DNA from: Clitoria ternatea
Lineage: Eukaryota > Streptophyta > Magnoliopsida > Fabales > Fabaceae
Assembly (NCBI GenBank): GCA_037962975.1
Contig: CM075674.1
Coordinates: forward strand, 83,592,501 to 83,656,500
Direction: 5' to 3'
DNA length: 64,000 nt
Positions within the stretch are counted from its first letter, which is position 1. The number at the start of each line of letters is the position of its first letter. Made by a program: the position numbers and the translations under genes. The notes beneath the pieces were generated by a model that saw only the letters and a list, made by a program, of their open reading frames with translations, had not been told where the DNA came from and did no database searches. Of the stretch, positions 45,811 to 55,953 are shown piece after piece.

Positions 45811-47850
45811 TGAAAATCAAAATCTAGCTAGTTTCCTGAAAGGTACGAGTTAAATCCCCCTTTATAGTATTTTTGTGAACTAAACATTCTCTTTTGATAA
45901 TGCTCTCAATTTAAGTATTTTGGCTTTGCTTAACAGGAAGTGACTGAACAGATCCTAAGGTTCTCCTTATTTTAGAAGGTCACATAGCATGTTGGCTATA
46001 CTGTATGGAGTTAAGAGGGCTAATTAATTATAAATTTGGCTTGTTTGTACAATTTTCCTCTGGCAATTTGATCTTATGTCACTCATCCAAACTAGAAAGC
46101 AACCATTCCTTCTATTTGAGATACATAGGATATGTCAGTTGAGGCCATAAAATCCTAAAAGACACGTATTGGTAACAAACGTATAAGATTCCTTTCTAGG
46201 TGTTAGAAATATTTCAGTATTTCAATGTGATGCTTAGCTATCAATATACCAACTGAAATGAGAAAAAAAAAAAGTATGGTCAACAGTTTGCATTTTGTTC
46301 AGGAGGTTATCCGTGTCATAAAAATGAAAATAAATATTTTGGTCAGCGGAAATTTAAACACTCGTTGGTTCTGCTTTATGGCTAAATTATTGTTATTTGT
46401 GAATTTATGATATAGTTAGTAAAATAATCTTGTAAATAAATAATTGTGGTTACTTGTCGAATGTGAAACTGGAAAGAGAAGAGAAATGCCAAATAATTGG
46501 GAGTAATCGTTATTCATGTTTTTAAGTATCCATGTCTGTTTTTATACCTGTGCGGGTAACAATTTTATTTTTGATCCCCACACTCTATGGGTACTATAGT
46601 ATTCGTTACTCGTATTTTAATTAAATAAAATCATTGTTTTATATTATTATTGTAAAGCATAATAAGTAAAATAACTTCCTATCATGGTCAATGCCTTGAT
46701 AGAATGGAAACCCATGTAAAGCAGTTAATTGGTTAATAAATGCTTAAATGTTAAAACCTATTAATATCTATTTTTGATAATCAAAACTTAAAAGACTAAT
46801 GTATATTGTAGTGATATTTTGTGATACAATAATACATAAAATAATATTAATTTAATGAATTATATAAATTAAAGCATTAACCCGTGATAGTGTAGATTAT
46901 AGAATGGAAAGCTCAGAAGCCATAGTAACACAAAAATGTTATATGAATAATATATTAGTTTTATTCTTTTAATTTTAGATTTTAAATTTAAAATATTTAT
47001 TAATGTAATAAGGTATATAAAAATAAAAAATTATAGATGTATTAAAGATGTACGGGGTGAAATGGGTAGTGTGGTACTCATTTTTTATCTCTATCTGCAA
47101 GTTTTTATAGGTAATTTTTACGGGTACCCAATAAATTTGGGTTTAATTGTCATTAATATCGAAATTATATATATAAAGAAAATAAGTATTAGGCATCAAA
47201 TTTTATTTGAATGGTTAAAATTAGACTATAAAAATATACATGACATTTTAAAGTGACTGTGATCTGTAATTTACATTCATTTCTCTTTAATTCTTTTTAT
47301 GTTTATTCTTTATAATTGAACTTTTTAACTCTTGCCATTAATATAACAGCTTTGGATAAAGATAAATTTAAAATGTTAGTAATTGAGTTTTCCAAATTTA
47401 GTGCATTAATTATCTATATATTAACTAGTATTATTAACCTTTACTTAAGCTATATAATTTCAAAGGAAAAAGAGAAAACCTTTGTTATTGAAATAAATGC
47501 AAATATTTGTCCTCAATAAGCATAGTTGGTATTTGATATAGACGGAAAGAGTTCGGGGGAAAAAAAATCCGAATCCTTATAATTTCCGTGATTCTCTCTA
47601 TTCTCTTTATTGTTATTGGAAATGATAAAAAAAAGGAATACAAACTAATTCTTGTAATCGAAGTACTTAATGAGCTGAATTTGACATATTTATTTTCATT
47701 GAACTGATGACATTTTTATGGGCATTTAAGTTATTTAATGCTAGTTAAAGGATTAAGTATTGCAAATGAGGGAGAAATATTTTGAAGAATATAAATTAAC
47801 GCTAGATAACATCGCATGTCACATAAACATTTTAGGTAATATCTAATCAT
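45811..47850. other. OST1 3' flank and AT-rich spacer
   Basis: A likely 3'-UTR intron lies at 45843-45936 (AAAG|GTACGAG to TTAACAG|GAAG), 32 bases after the stop codon. The rest is AT-rich. Near 46540-46620 and 47045-47150, words such as GCGGGTA and ACGGGTACCC suggest a worn repeat of the kind with GGGTACCC-rich ends, but I could not delimit it. No gene seen. Confidence 0.4.
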
Positions 47851-48431
47851 CTAAAATACAAAATCAAACCGTAAAGTTTTGGGTTTAAGAAAATTTCCAT
47901 AAAAAAAATAAACATTTTAGCTACTGAAATTTTAAGGTTGTCTAAAATGACTATCCAATAAGATTTTCTTTTAAATGTCGAGATGCTTAATGTACGTGTC
48001 ACCTCAACAATTTTATATAATTGACACATGTCAATTTTTAAAATATAAAAAAATTTCACATCATCATTTCCTCCAAATTTTTTATTAAAGCAACTCATTG
48101 TGAGTGTTTCTAAATCTTAACTGTTGACAATAGTCTGCACCACAAAATTGAAAGGACGGTGGAAACATTATTTGTGGTTCAAAATTTTAATCATAGACAA
48201 TACTTCAATATCTTCCCTAAAGCATTTCACCAAACATTTAGCGAGCATAATAGAGACACCCTCTTCTCCACTGAAACTACTCACAACTACAACTTCCTTC
48301 ATCAACCTTACTTCGTACAATGGCTAAACACAAAATGCATAAAACAAGGATTTCAATTCATAATTATTGATAACATTTATCTTCAATTCATTATTTTCAC
48401 CAAAAAGTTAAGAATTATTTCAAATCTTCAC

Positions 48432-48606
48432 TATTATGCATCATGAGAAGTTCCAACTCTCATGTTCACAACAAACTTCTTAAAACCATTGGGCATATAG
48501 TGACAAGTAGTTTTCTTGTCTGAACCATAACTCATCCTTGGCATTAAAACGCATCCCTAGAACTTTGTTCTGACACAAAAATCAATACCCTTGGGTCTAA
48601 GAAATA
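48432..48606 (-). pseudogene. RPL32: Ribosomal protein eL32 (RPL32) gene fragment captured in the MULE
   Basis: On the minus strand the trace reads LRPKGIDFCVRTKF, a TAG stop, GCVLMP, YGSDKKTTCHYMPNGFKKFVV, then after a one-base shift ELELLMMHN. These match the conserved middle of eL32 (RRPKGID, the KFKGC/LMP segment, YGSDKKT, HYLPNGFKKFVV, KELE-LMMHN) in order and spacing. eL32 is a large-subunit cytosolic ribosomal protein. The N-terminal third is not recognisable; the C-terminal third may be traceable toward 48270 but is doubtful. No intron is seen in this block, so it may come from a cDNA or from a single exon. Not functional. Confidence 0.75.
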
Positions 48607-49099
48607 ATTTTAACAAAATTCATTGGTTATCCATAAAATTCTTCACCACGATATCCAAATTCATTGACACCAATCCCTTTTACAAAGTTTGATTTTTTCC
48701 AATTAAAACAAGGGCAAACATAAAACTAATTCCCTAAATAAGAAAACATGAAAAAAAAAGTTTTTTTTGTCTCATTATAGAATGAAGAAAAAAAATGAGA
48801 GAAAAGAACATTTTTTGCATGTCGAAAGAGATGCAAGAAGTAGACACAATCAATGTTCCTCTTCAAGGCCCCATCTTGGGAAGAAGGTATAGCTTGTTAA
48901 GGATGAAGCTGAAGTTGTGGTTGTTGGGTTACCATGACTAGAGTTGGAGATGAACAATACACCCTTGAACTCAACTCAACAAAGATTGAAAAAAGATTGA
49001 TTTGTAGAAAAAAAAATTGAATCTCAATCTCAATCTCATGATGTAAGAAGCAGAAAGAGTGAAAGCTGCCACATAACTTAGGGTGAAGATCCAAGGGGT

Positions 49100-50175
49100 A
49101 AATAGGTCAGGTCGCCCGTCACGTGTTAGGGACTCATGGCCTATCCTATTTAGAGTCTACATAGACTAGACTTATACTTTACAAAAATCCTATTTAAGCA
49201 AATATCGCAGGCTTCTAAGAAGCTTATGAAGCCCAATAGACTAGCCCATTTAATTGACCTACTAATATTATATATATATATATAATAATTATTATAACAT
49301 AAAAATAACAATGTATATAATATAATAATTATAAATTTATGTTTTTACTTATTTAAAATTAGGTAAATCATTATTCTAGTCTTTTATCTTTTCAGTGAAT
49401 TTCAAGTTAGGCCCTTAACTTTTTTTTAGTCAGTTAGGTCCTCTATCTCTTTTTAAATATTTCAGTTAGAACCTCTCATTCTATTTTTTTAATAACTTCA
49501 TTAATTAAGATTTGACGTATCATTAACTATGCTGACGTGACTATTCTATGTGTCAAATCTTGTTGACGTGACTACTCCACACGTTAAATATTCATTGACG
49601 ACTCCACATGCCATTTACTCTTCAACCAATGAATATTTGACACAAGGTATCACGATGTCAGTAGAATCTGACTGTGTGATGGTGTTGCACAATTAGCAAA
49701 TGAGAATATAACATGTGCAATGTTCATCTGCCACATCATGACCCTATTAATAAAGTTAGTTAGTGAAAATCAGATAGAGGGGATCTAACTGAAATATTTT
49801 AAAAAGAGAGGAGAATTAACTGATTAAAAATAAAGTTAAGAGTCTAACTTAGAACTTATTAAAAAGATAAGAGACTAGAATAGTAATTTATCTTTTAAAA
49901 TACTGTAAAGTTGTATTTATATAGTTTGATCCAAAGTCAAGTGTATTTGGCCTATTTATGTTGATAGGTTCATTTGTAATAGTAAGCCCGTTAGCCTATT
50001 TAGAATTCTCATGAGTCTTTTTATAAATCAGCCAATTATTAGGCTTTTAAATAAGTCAGACTAGGCCTAAAAAATAAGTTTGACAGGCTATAAACTAAGC
50101 TAAGGCTATGCTAATTTGAAGTAGGCCGAGCTTAGGCCTTTCAAAGATAGGTCCGACCTAGCTCATTCATATTCC
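49100..50175. mobile_element. hAT-like repeat element nested in the MULE
   Basis: The left end reads AAATAGGTCAGGTCGCCC. The reverse complement of the right end reads AATGAGCTAGGTCGGACC. The inner arms are rich in AGGCCT/GGCCTA words with TAAGCTT-like phrases (49210-49260 and 50020-50120), as in the family of the 38033-38498 element. The exact ends and target duplication are not resolved. It is enlarged by the foldback element at 49361-49893. Confidence 0.45.
49352..49901. mobile_element. Foldback MITE with about 130-bp inverted ends, third nesting level
   Basis: The element is 49361-49893. Its left arm includes TTATTCTAGTCTTTTATC, AAGTTAGGCCCTTAAC and ATATTTCAGTTAGAACC. The right arm, reversed, reads CTATTCTAGTCTCTTATC, AAGTTAGACTCTTAAC and ATATTTCAGTTAGATCC. 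TTTAAAAT flanks both sides (49352-49359, 49894-49901). The 270-bp centre has three GACGTGAC/TGACGACTCCAC-like phrases. No coding capacity. Long inverted ends with an 8-9 bp duplication suggest a Mutator-type MITE. Confidence 0.65.
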
Positions 50176-50654
50176 TAAAGAGAGGAAAAGGCATCGACCT
50201 TCTCTCTCACAATGATAGAGGTTGACAGGATTTGATTGTGACCACAATGGAACTCACAACTTGGTGTCGTAGTGCTTGGTGGAGATAAGGCGGGGTGACA
50301 GTGACTATTGAGAAGAATCTTCTCCCTTCGTTGTGATACTATGGTCGGTTTTATTTATTTGTTAAATTATGAAGGAGGGGTCAGGGTTTGAAAATAGTGA
50401 TGATTATTATCACCAGTTAAACTTTTAAACAAGCAATCTTATCCTATTTTAAAAGTTGACACATTTCAATTATGTGACATTGTTAAAGTGACACAAACAT
50501 TAGCCACCTTAGAAATTAACATAAAATCCTAACACAATACCATTTTTTGGCAACCCTAAATATATTAAAGCATAAAAGTGGTCTTTTTTTTAATAGGATT
50601 TTCCCCTAAATCCTAAATTTTACAATTGCTGATTTTGTATTTCAATCTAATCAT

Positions 50655-53252
50655 AATTGCGTGTGTGATTTTTATAAAACTTTTTATGTTATGGTGGGAT
50701 TATGAAAAATATACTCCTTGTATTCCTATTTAGGAGAAAATTCAAATCAAAATATACATTAAAAAATATATTAATGCATTAATTTTTATAAAAAAATATT
50801 GTAACAATTCAATTTTATCTTTATTTAAATTTAAATTTTACTTTAGTGTTAACAGTAATATTTTCTAGAGCAACGGTAAACATGAAAAACAATAATTAAT
50901 GCTTATAGGTAAGTAAATTTTGTTGGTTATAAACAGAACCACTAAAATATTTTTCTGTCTTATAAATAGAAACAGATAAAGTATTAAAAAATGAACTATC
51001 ATGAAAGATATCCTTTATGAAAATTTTAATGTTAGTTAAAGGATTGGCGCATATCGTTTGTGTGTGGAAACATAAATAATTTAAATAATATTAATTATAA
51101 TTAAATAGTTTAATTAATAAAATTAACTTTATTCCATAAAAAATCTCTTTATATCCTTTTTAATAGACAATTTTGTGTGTGGGTGAGACATAACAATTTA
51201 GGTTATATATATATATATATATAATCATAATTTAATAATAGGACCAATAAAATTTTTATTAGATCTTTTTATAAGACAATATATCAAAACACATACATTA
51301 AAAAAAATGTTATAAGTAGTTAAATATGATAGAAATAGTCAATGTAATGTTTTTTAAAAATTACTCTAACCTTTTAACTTTACCTTTATTTAGACTCAAT
51401 TTTACTTCAATGTTAATTATGATATTTTAAAATATTAAATGGTAACTAGGGATAAAATGTAAAATAAAATAAAATACTTCTAAATTTATAAGTTTTATCT
51501 TATAAATAGGATTACTACAATTCTCCTTGAATTATTTTATAAAAAAGGAATGGAATATAAAAAGTTTTTATTAGGATAAGAATTTGTATAACTTATACTA
51601 GTTTAACTTGACCAATCCTAATTAACTATGAAATTCAAATTATTTTCTATTTTATAAACTTTTTTTATCAAATTCAAAATGTACCAAAAAAATATGACAT
51701 CCTTTTTTGTGTTTTAACATTTATGTTTATGTGTTTTAAAATTTTTAATTTTATAGGGACCTAGTTGTAAATTACCATCAAGGTGTGCACCTCACCTTAG
51801 TTACCAAGTACCTCACTCACCTTAAAACAACCCAACACTACCTAACACTACCTTTCACTCTCGTCACCCTTACACTCTCACCATCAAGATTTCAACTCTC
51901 CCTCAGAGCCTTCATGTTTTCCCTATTCCCTTTTCTCCCTCCCTCACCCTTAAAATCATGGCTCCATCTCCCTTTCTCACCATCCACACTTCGAGCAATC
52001 CATATACTTTCCCTCTTATCTTCACTATCACCATTCACCTAACCAAGGTCAACGAAAAGTTCACTCCCTCTATCTTCCTCCATTATGCATGTTAAAGTTA
52101 GGTTCCTAGCTTGTGATTAGGTGCCTCTTTAGGGGAAACACTAAGACTCAAGGCAACCTTTTCTTTTAACCAATTTCCCTAGGGTTGGTAGAGTAAATTA
52201 GAATTGTTGATGTTAGTAGGGTTTGTTGAATTGATGATGTAGGTAGTATGTTGTTGAATTGATAATGTTTGTAATGTAAATTGGATTTGTTGATATGGTA
52301 GTGAAAATTAGAATGGTTGATGTGATGGTGTAAATTGAAATCTATGACATTGGTTTAAATGGACAAAACTTTATGAATGTGGGTTGATTACCATATGGAA
52401 TTATATATGTTAGACACCTTAGATTGTGTATGTAGTTACAGACATTTGTGTGTTAGAAGAATTAGGGTGTGAATAGGGTTGAGATTATAGATGTATGTTG
52501 CAATGATAGGTTAAGGTTGCATCTTGGCTTGTAATGGAATGGTAGTCTTTTATTGGAATCATGTACTAGTATGGTTTGTTATTAATCTGGTAAGGTGAAA
52601 TTTATGGTAGAAATGGTCTATTTTTAGTTGTATAACTTGTCTATTTTGTTGTTCTACATGAAGTAATCAATTACCACAAATGCGGTAATCAATTACTCAA
52701 TCCCGTTCTTAAAATAAATACCTAATACTCTTGTAATCATTTACCAGAGCCTTGTGTTCACAATAATCAATTATGACCCTTATGGTAATTGATTATCCTT
52801 ATGAAGATGATATGAGAACTTTTTCCAGCCTTAGACATGCCCATATGAATAAATTCCTTTAATTGTACACAGTGTGTATTGCATGGTTAGAACGATAACA
52901 CTTATAAGTCAAATCATCTTGAGATTGCAAGAGAATTGGTAATGGCCTTGTCGCGGAAAGATGGTTGCATCAATCTTCAAAGGTTATTCATAAAACCTTA
53001 TGATATAGGGATGCTTTTAGTGTCCATAGTAGGGGGACGCTTCTACAGACTAGGTGAGCTCACTAAATTAGGTGCTTGACATACACATAATAGATTAAGA
53101 ATATATTTAAATTATTATGACTTTCAGGTAATACGAGTTTCAATGTGAATGGTAACATGGTTGTTTGTACATGTTATGAAATGTGTGTTGAATGAGTTAG
53201 TTTGGGAAAAGGACATGTTTTCCATCTCGTGGCTGAAAATGCCTTATTACAC
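50655..53252. other. AT-rich repeat DNA with no gene; worn LTR-like segment
   Basis: 50.71-50.98 kb and 51.25-51.53 kb share a diverged direct repeat (TTTATCTTTATTTAAA..., GTTAACAGTAATATTTT... and a TCTTATAAATAG end), probably two MITE copies of the CTCCNTCCGTTCCTATTT type. 51.78-52.08 kb is C/T-rich, like the transcript start of an LTR. 52.66-52.80 kb has five GTAATCAATTACC-like words. No LTR termini were found. Confidence 0.4.
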
Positions 53253-53770
53253 CACTAAAAAAACACCTGTTAGCGACGGAAGGAATTGGTCGCTAATCCA
53301 TGCCTTGACCGTCGCTAAAACCATTAGCGACGGCATCTCAGACGGGACAGAGGACGTCGCTAAAACCTTCGTCGAAAACACATCAGCGACCACATACATG
53401 CCGTCGCTAAAATATTGACGGCGTAAGGCCGTCGCTAAAATCGTCTCTGCCCCAATAACTCCAGCCGTCGCTAAGTGTTGCCATACAGCGACCTCAAAAC
53501 TCTGTCGCTACTAGCAGCCACCGGCGACCACCATATGCCGTCGCGAATGTTAAACGGATAGCGACCGACGACGCCGTCGCCAGATGTGGCCTTCCAACGA
53601 CTAAGCTCCACCGTCGCTATGGGTACTCATGTAGCGACCACGTGATCCGTCGCTGTGGGAAGCCACACAGCGACCACTGTCGTCCGTCGCTGTTTTTAAC
53701 AATATAGCGACCACTATAGTCCGTCGCTATGTTTTACAATATAGCGACCATCTGTTGCCGTCGCTAATTG
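53253..53770. repeat. CACTA terminus and subterminal GCGAC/GTCGC array
   Basis: After the CACTA end, words of the type AGCGACC and CCGTCGCTA alternate in both orientations, more than 20 over 500 bp, spaced 15-30 bp. The motif pair is self-complementary. Such arrays are the binding sites of the TnpA protein in known En/Spm elements. Here that role is inferred. Confidence 0.8.
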
Positions 53771-54098
53771 GAAATTTCTTTTTTAGAAAATTGGGTTAAA
53801 TATTTATATAGGTTTTGTTAAATATTTTGTATTTTGTATTGGCTGATAAAATTTTATAATTAAATTTAAATAATTTTTTAAAATATTAAATTATTATTAA
53901 AAACAAAATAATAGATTAAATTTATTTATCAAATAGGTTGAATTATTAATGATAGGTACAATAAGGCTTTTTGATTTGAATTTAATTACCAATAAATATT
54001 GACATAATAAATGAAGAAAGACAAAATAAATACTGAATGAAATATAACATAAAAACTAAAAATCAAATATACAATGTGTATAAATAATAAAAATACAA

Positions 54099-55903
54099 TC
54101 ATGGTGGTGGGGGATCCTGGGGTGGTGGTGGGGGCGCCTGGGAAGTGGGGGGAGGTAGCCTCGCCATCAACTGCATCAGTAGCTCCTGCTGCTGAGCAAG
54201 TTGCCGACGAGTCTCGGCGTGCTGCTCCTCGGCCCGCTGTCGGTCCGCCTCGGCTTTCTGTCGGTCCGCCTCGGCCCGCTCCAGCAACAACTGCCTCTGA
54301 CGTCGCTCCTCCTGTAGCTCATCGTTCAGGTTTTGAATTACCTGAACAACCTCAGTCGGAAGACCAGAGGAAGACGAAGAGGAAGGGGTCTTCCCCTTTT
54401 TCGCCAGCTGCGTGCCGACGCCACCCAATCCAAATACCCTCCCTTTCTTGTTCACACCGCCAACAGCCTCCATATAGATGGCGTTGTCGTCAGAACAAGA
54501 TAGGGTGGGAGGAACCTCCCCTTCAGGAGTGGAAGCCACCAGGTCCGCCTTCTTCTCGGCCCTCCTGGCCTGATACGCCTCCTGTAAATTCAAAAACAAT
54601 GATAGGATTAGTAAGCTGATTTGTAAATTATAAGCATGTGTCAGTTAAAAGTAAATACCGCTAGATCCGTAGTCTTCTGGTTTACCCATGCACCGGCTTT
54701 GTTCTTCTTGGTCATTTGCATGACCTCAAACAAAGAAGGCTCCCGGTGCTCCCTCAGCTCCTGTGGTGGACAAAAAACATTGAGATTATTATTTGTAAAC
54801 ATGTAAGACGAATCATAATAGAAATGTTTAACATAAATATACTTACAAATCTTTTCTTGTGCTCGAGGGTTGAAATGCTACCCCCAGTGTAAACCGAGGC
54901 TGCAGCATCAGCGGCTCTGTTGGCCCTGTTCCGAGCACTCACCTGCTGGAACGGGACCCTGCCCCACTTCTGGACCATCCCGTCCCAATGGTCCTCCGGG
55001 ATCCAACGAGGGCGCTCACCCTTGTCCCTCACCTTCCAAAGGGTACTCTTGATGATTTTGGAGGTCTTTGTGGGAAAGACCTTCCTAATCTCATCAATCA
55101 TACCCTCCGCCCACTGGTAATCACGCTGTAAAAGGAAATGAGAAATCAAAATTAATAACAGGTCTATTTTACAAATCAAGTCACAACAAATGAGCTAGGA
55201 ACTTACTAAGAAGGTGTCAAACCACCTATCTTGCATAACCTTCCCAGCATCTGTCCAAGATATATATGGACCATCCCACTGGGCCTTCAAAACCTTAGTA
55301 ATCGCTTTGGTAGTACGACTACTATCAACAAAGTTGTAATGACAACAATTATGTTAAGAGTAAAAAAACACACAATCTAGGGAGACTCCCAAAATTTCGG
55401 CAGAGTCTCCCCTGTAATAGTAACATTTCCAATCACAATAGTTACCCTGTTACAAACAGAAGAGTGCCCAGTACAATTCAATCTATACAAGTACTAATTA
55501 AAGTAACATCCAATAAACCAACAAGTCTTTTCACTAAAGTTTAATATAAAGTATCATACAAATAACATAAAAGTATTTGAGGTTTAGTCACTTACTCATC
55601 TCCGGCCGGCACGGGTACCAACATGGGCAGAGGGGATGCCGGAGGTGGGGTGGCCTGATGGCCATGGTCCTACAACCCACCAACTCTAGGACTCTGCTCT
55701 GGGGTGGTCAGTCGGGGTGATGGGGTGGTCTGCTGTGGTGGTGGTGGTGGAGTGGTCTGCTGTGGTGGTGGTGGTGGTGGTGATGGAGTGCTCTGCTGTA
55801 GTGGTGATGGAGTGGTCTCCTGTCCTGGGGTGGGAGTCCCCTGTTGGGATGTCGGGGTCCTGGACCCACCACCCCTACTGAAGGGCAGTCGACGTCCCGT
55901 CAT
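54099..55903 (-). pseudogene. TnpA-like protein of the CACTA element (plant transposase Ptta/En/Spm type)
   Basis: Minus-strand exons, approximate: 55903-55595 (Pro/Thr/Ser/Gln-rich N-terminus), 55320-55206 (ITKVLKAQWDGPY, GKVMQDRWFDTFL), 55130-54850 (RWIPEDHWDGMVQKW, RNRANRAADAAAS, GGSISTLEHKKRF), 54764-54661 (REHREPSLFEVMQMTKKN), and 54590-54099. The last has a coiled coil with EADRQKAEADRQRAEEQ and a Pro-rich tail. This is the domain order of plant En/Spm TnpA-type proteins, which bind the subterminal repeats and assist excision. An in-frame TAG near 55673 in exon 1 breaks it. Exon borders were set by GT-AG and homology. Confidence 0.75.
55380..55460. repeat. Block shared between TnpA intron and Tnp2 upstream region (copy 1)
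   Basis: GGCAGAGTCTCCCCTGTAA, then ACATTTCC, then TTACAAAC, then CCCAGTA occur in the same order here and at 60238-60335. A near-palindrome (GGGAGACTCCCAAAATTT...GTCTCCC) heads it. Likely a shared regulatory or transposase-binding block of the element. Confidence 0.6.
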
Positions 55904-55953
55904 CTGTGGATAAAATCATGAAAAGAAAGGTTAGTCTCAGGATATATATAAAC

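Larger units (their letters stand above)
47841..50654. mobile_element. Non-autonomous Mutator-like element (Pack-MULE) with eL32 gene fragment
   Basis: The element is 47851-50644 (2.79 kb). Its ends are inverted repeats of about 200 bp: CTAAAATACAAAATCA on the left, and TTGAAATACAAAATCA as the reverse complement of the right. Similarity continues inward through AAGAAAATTTCCAT / GGGGAAAATCCTAT and GTGTCACCTCAACAAT / GTGTCACTTTAACAAT. Both flanks carry ATCTAATCAT (47841-47850 and 50645-50654), a 9-10 bp target duplication as made by Mutator transposases. No transposase is encoded. The interior holds a ribosomal protein pseudogene (48432-48606, minus) and a nested repeat-rich element (about 49100-50175). 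Confidence 0.8.

Noticed and set aside
54074..54619. Pro/Ala-rich frame on the + strand opposite the TnpA-like last exon
   Set aside because: It is the antisense of a coiled-coil and Pro-rich coding exon with clear homology on the minus strand.
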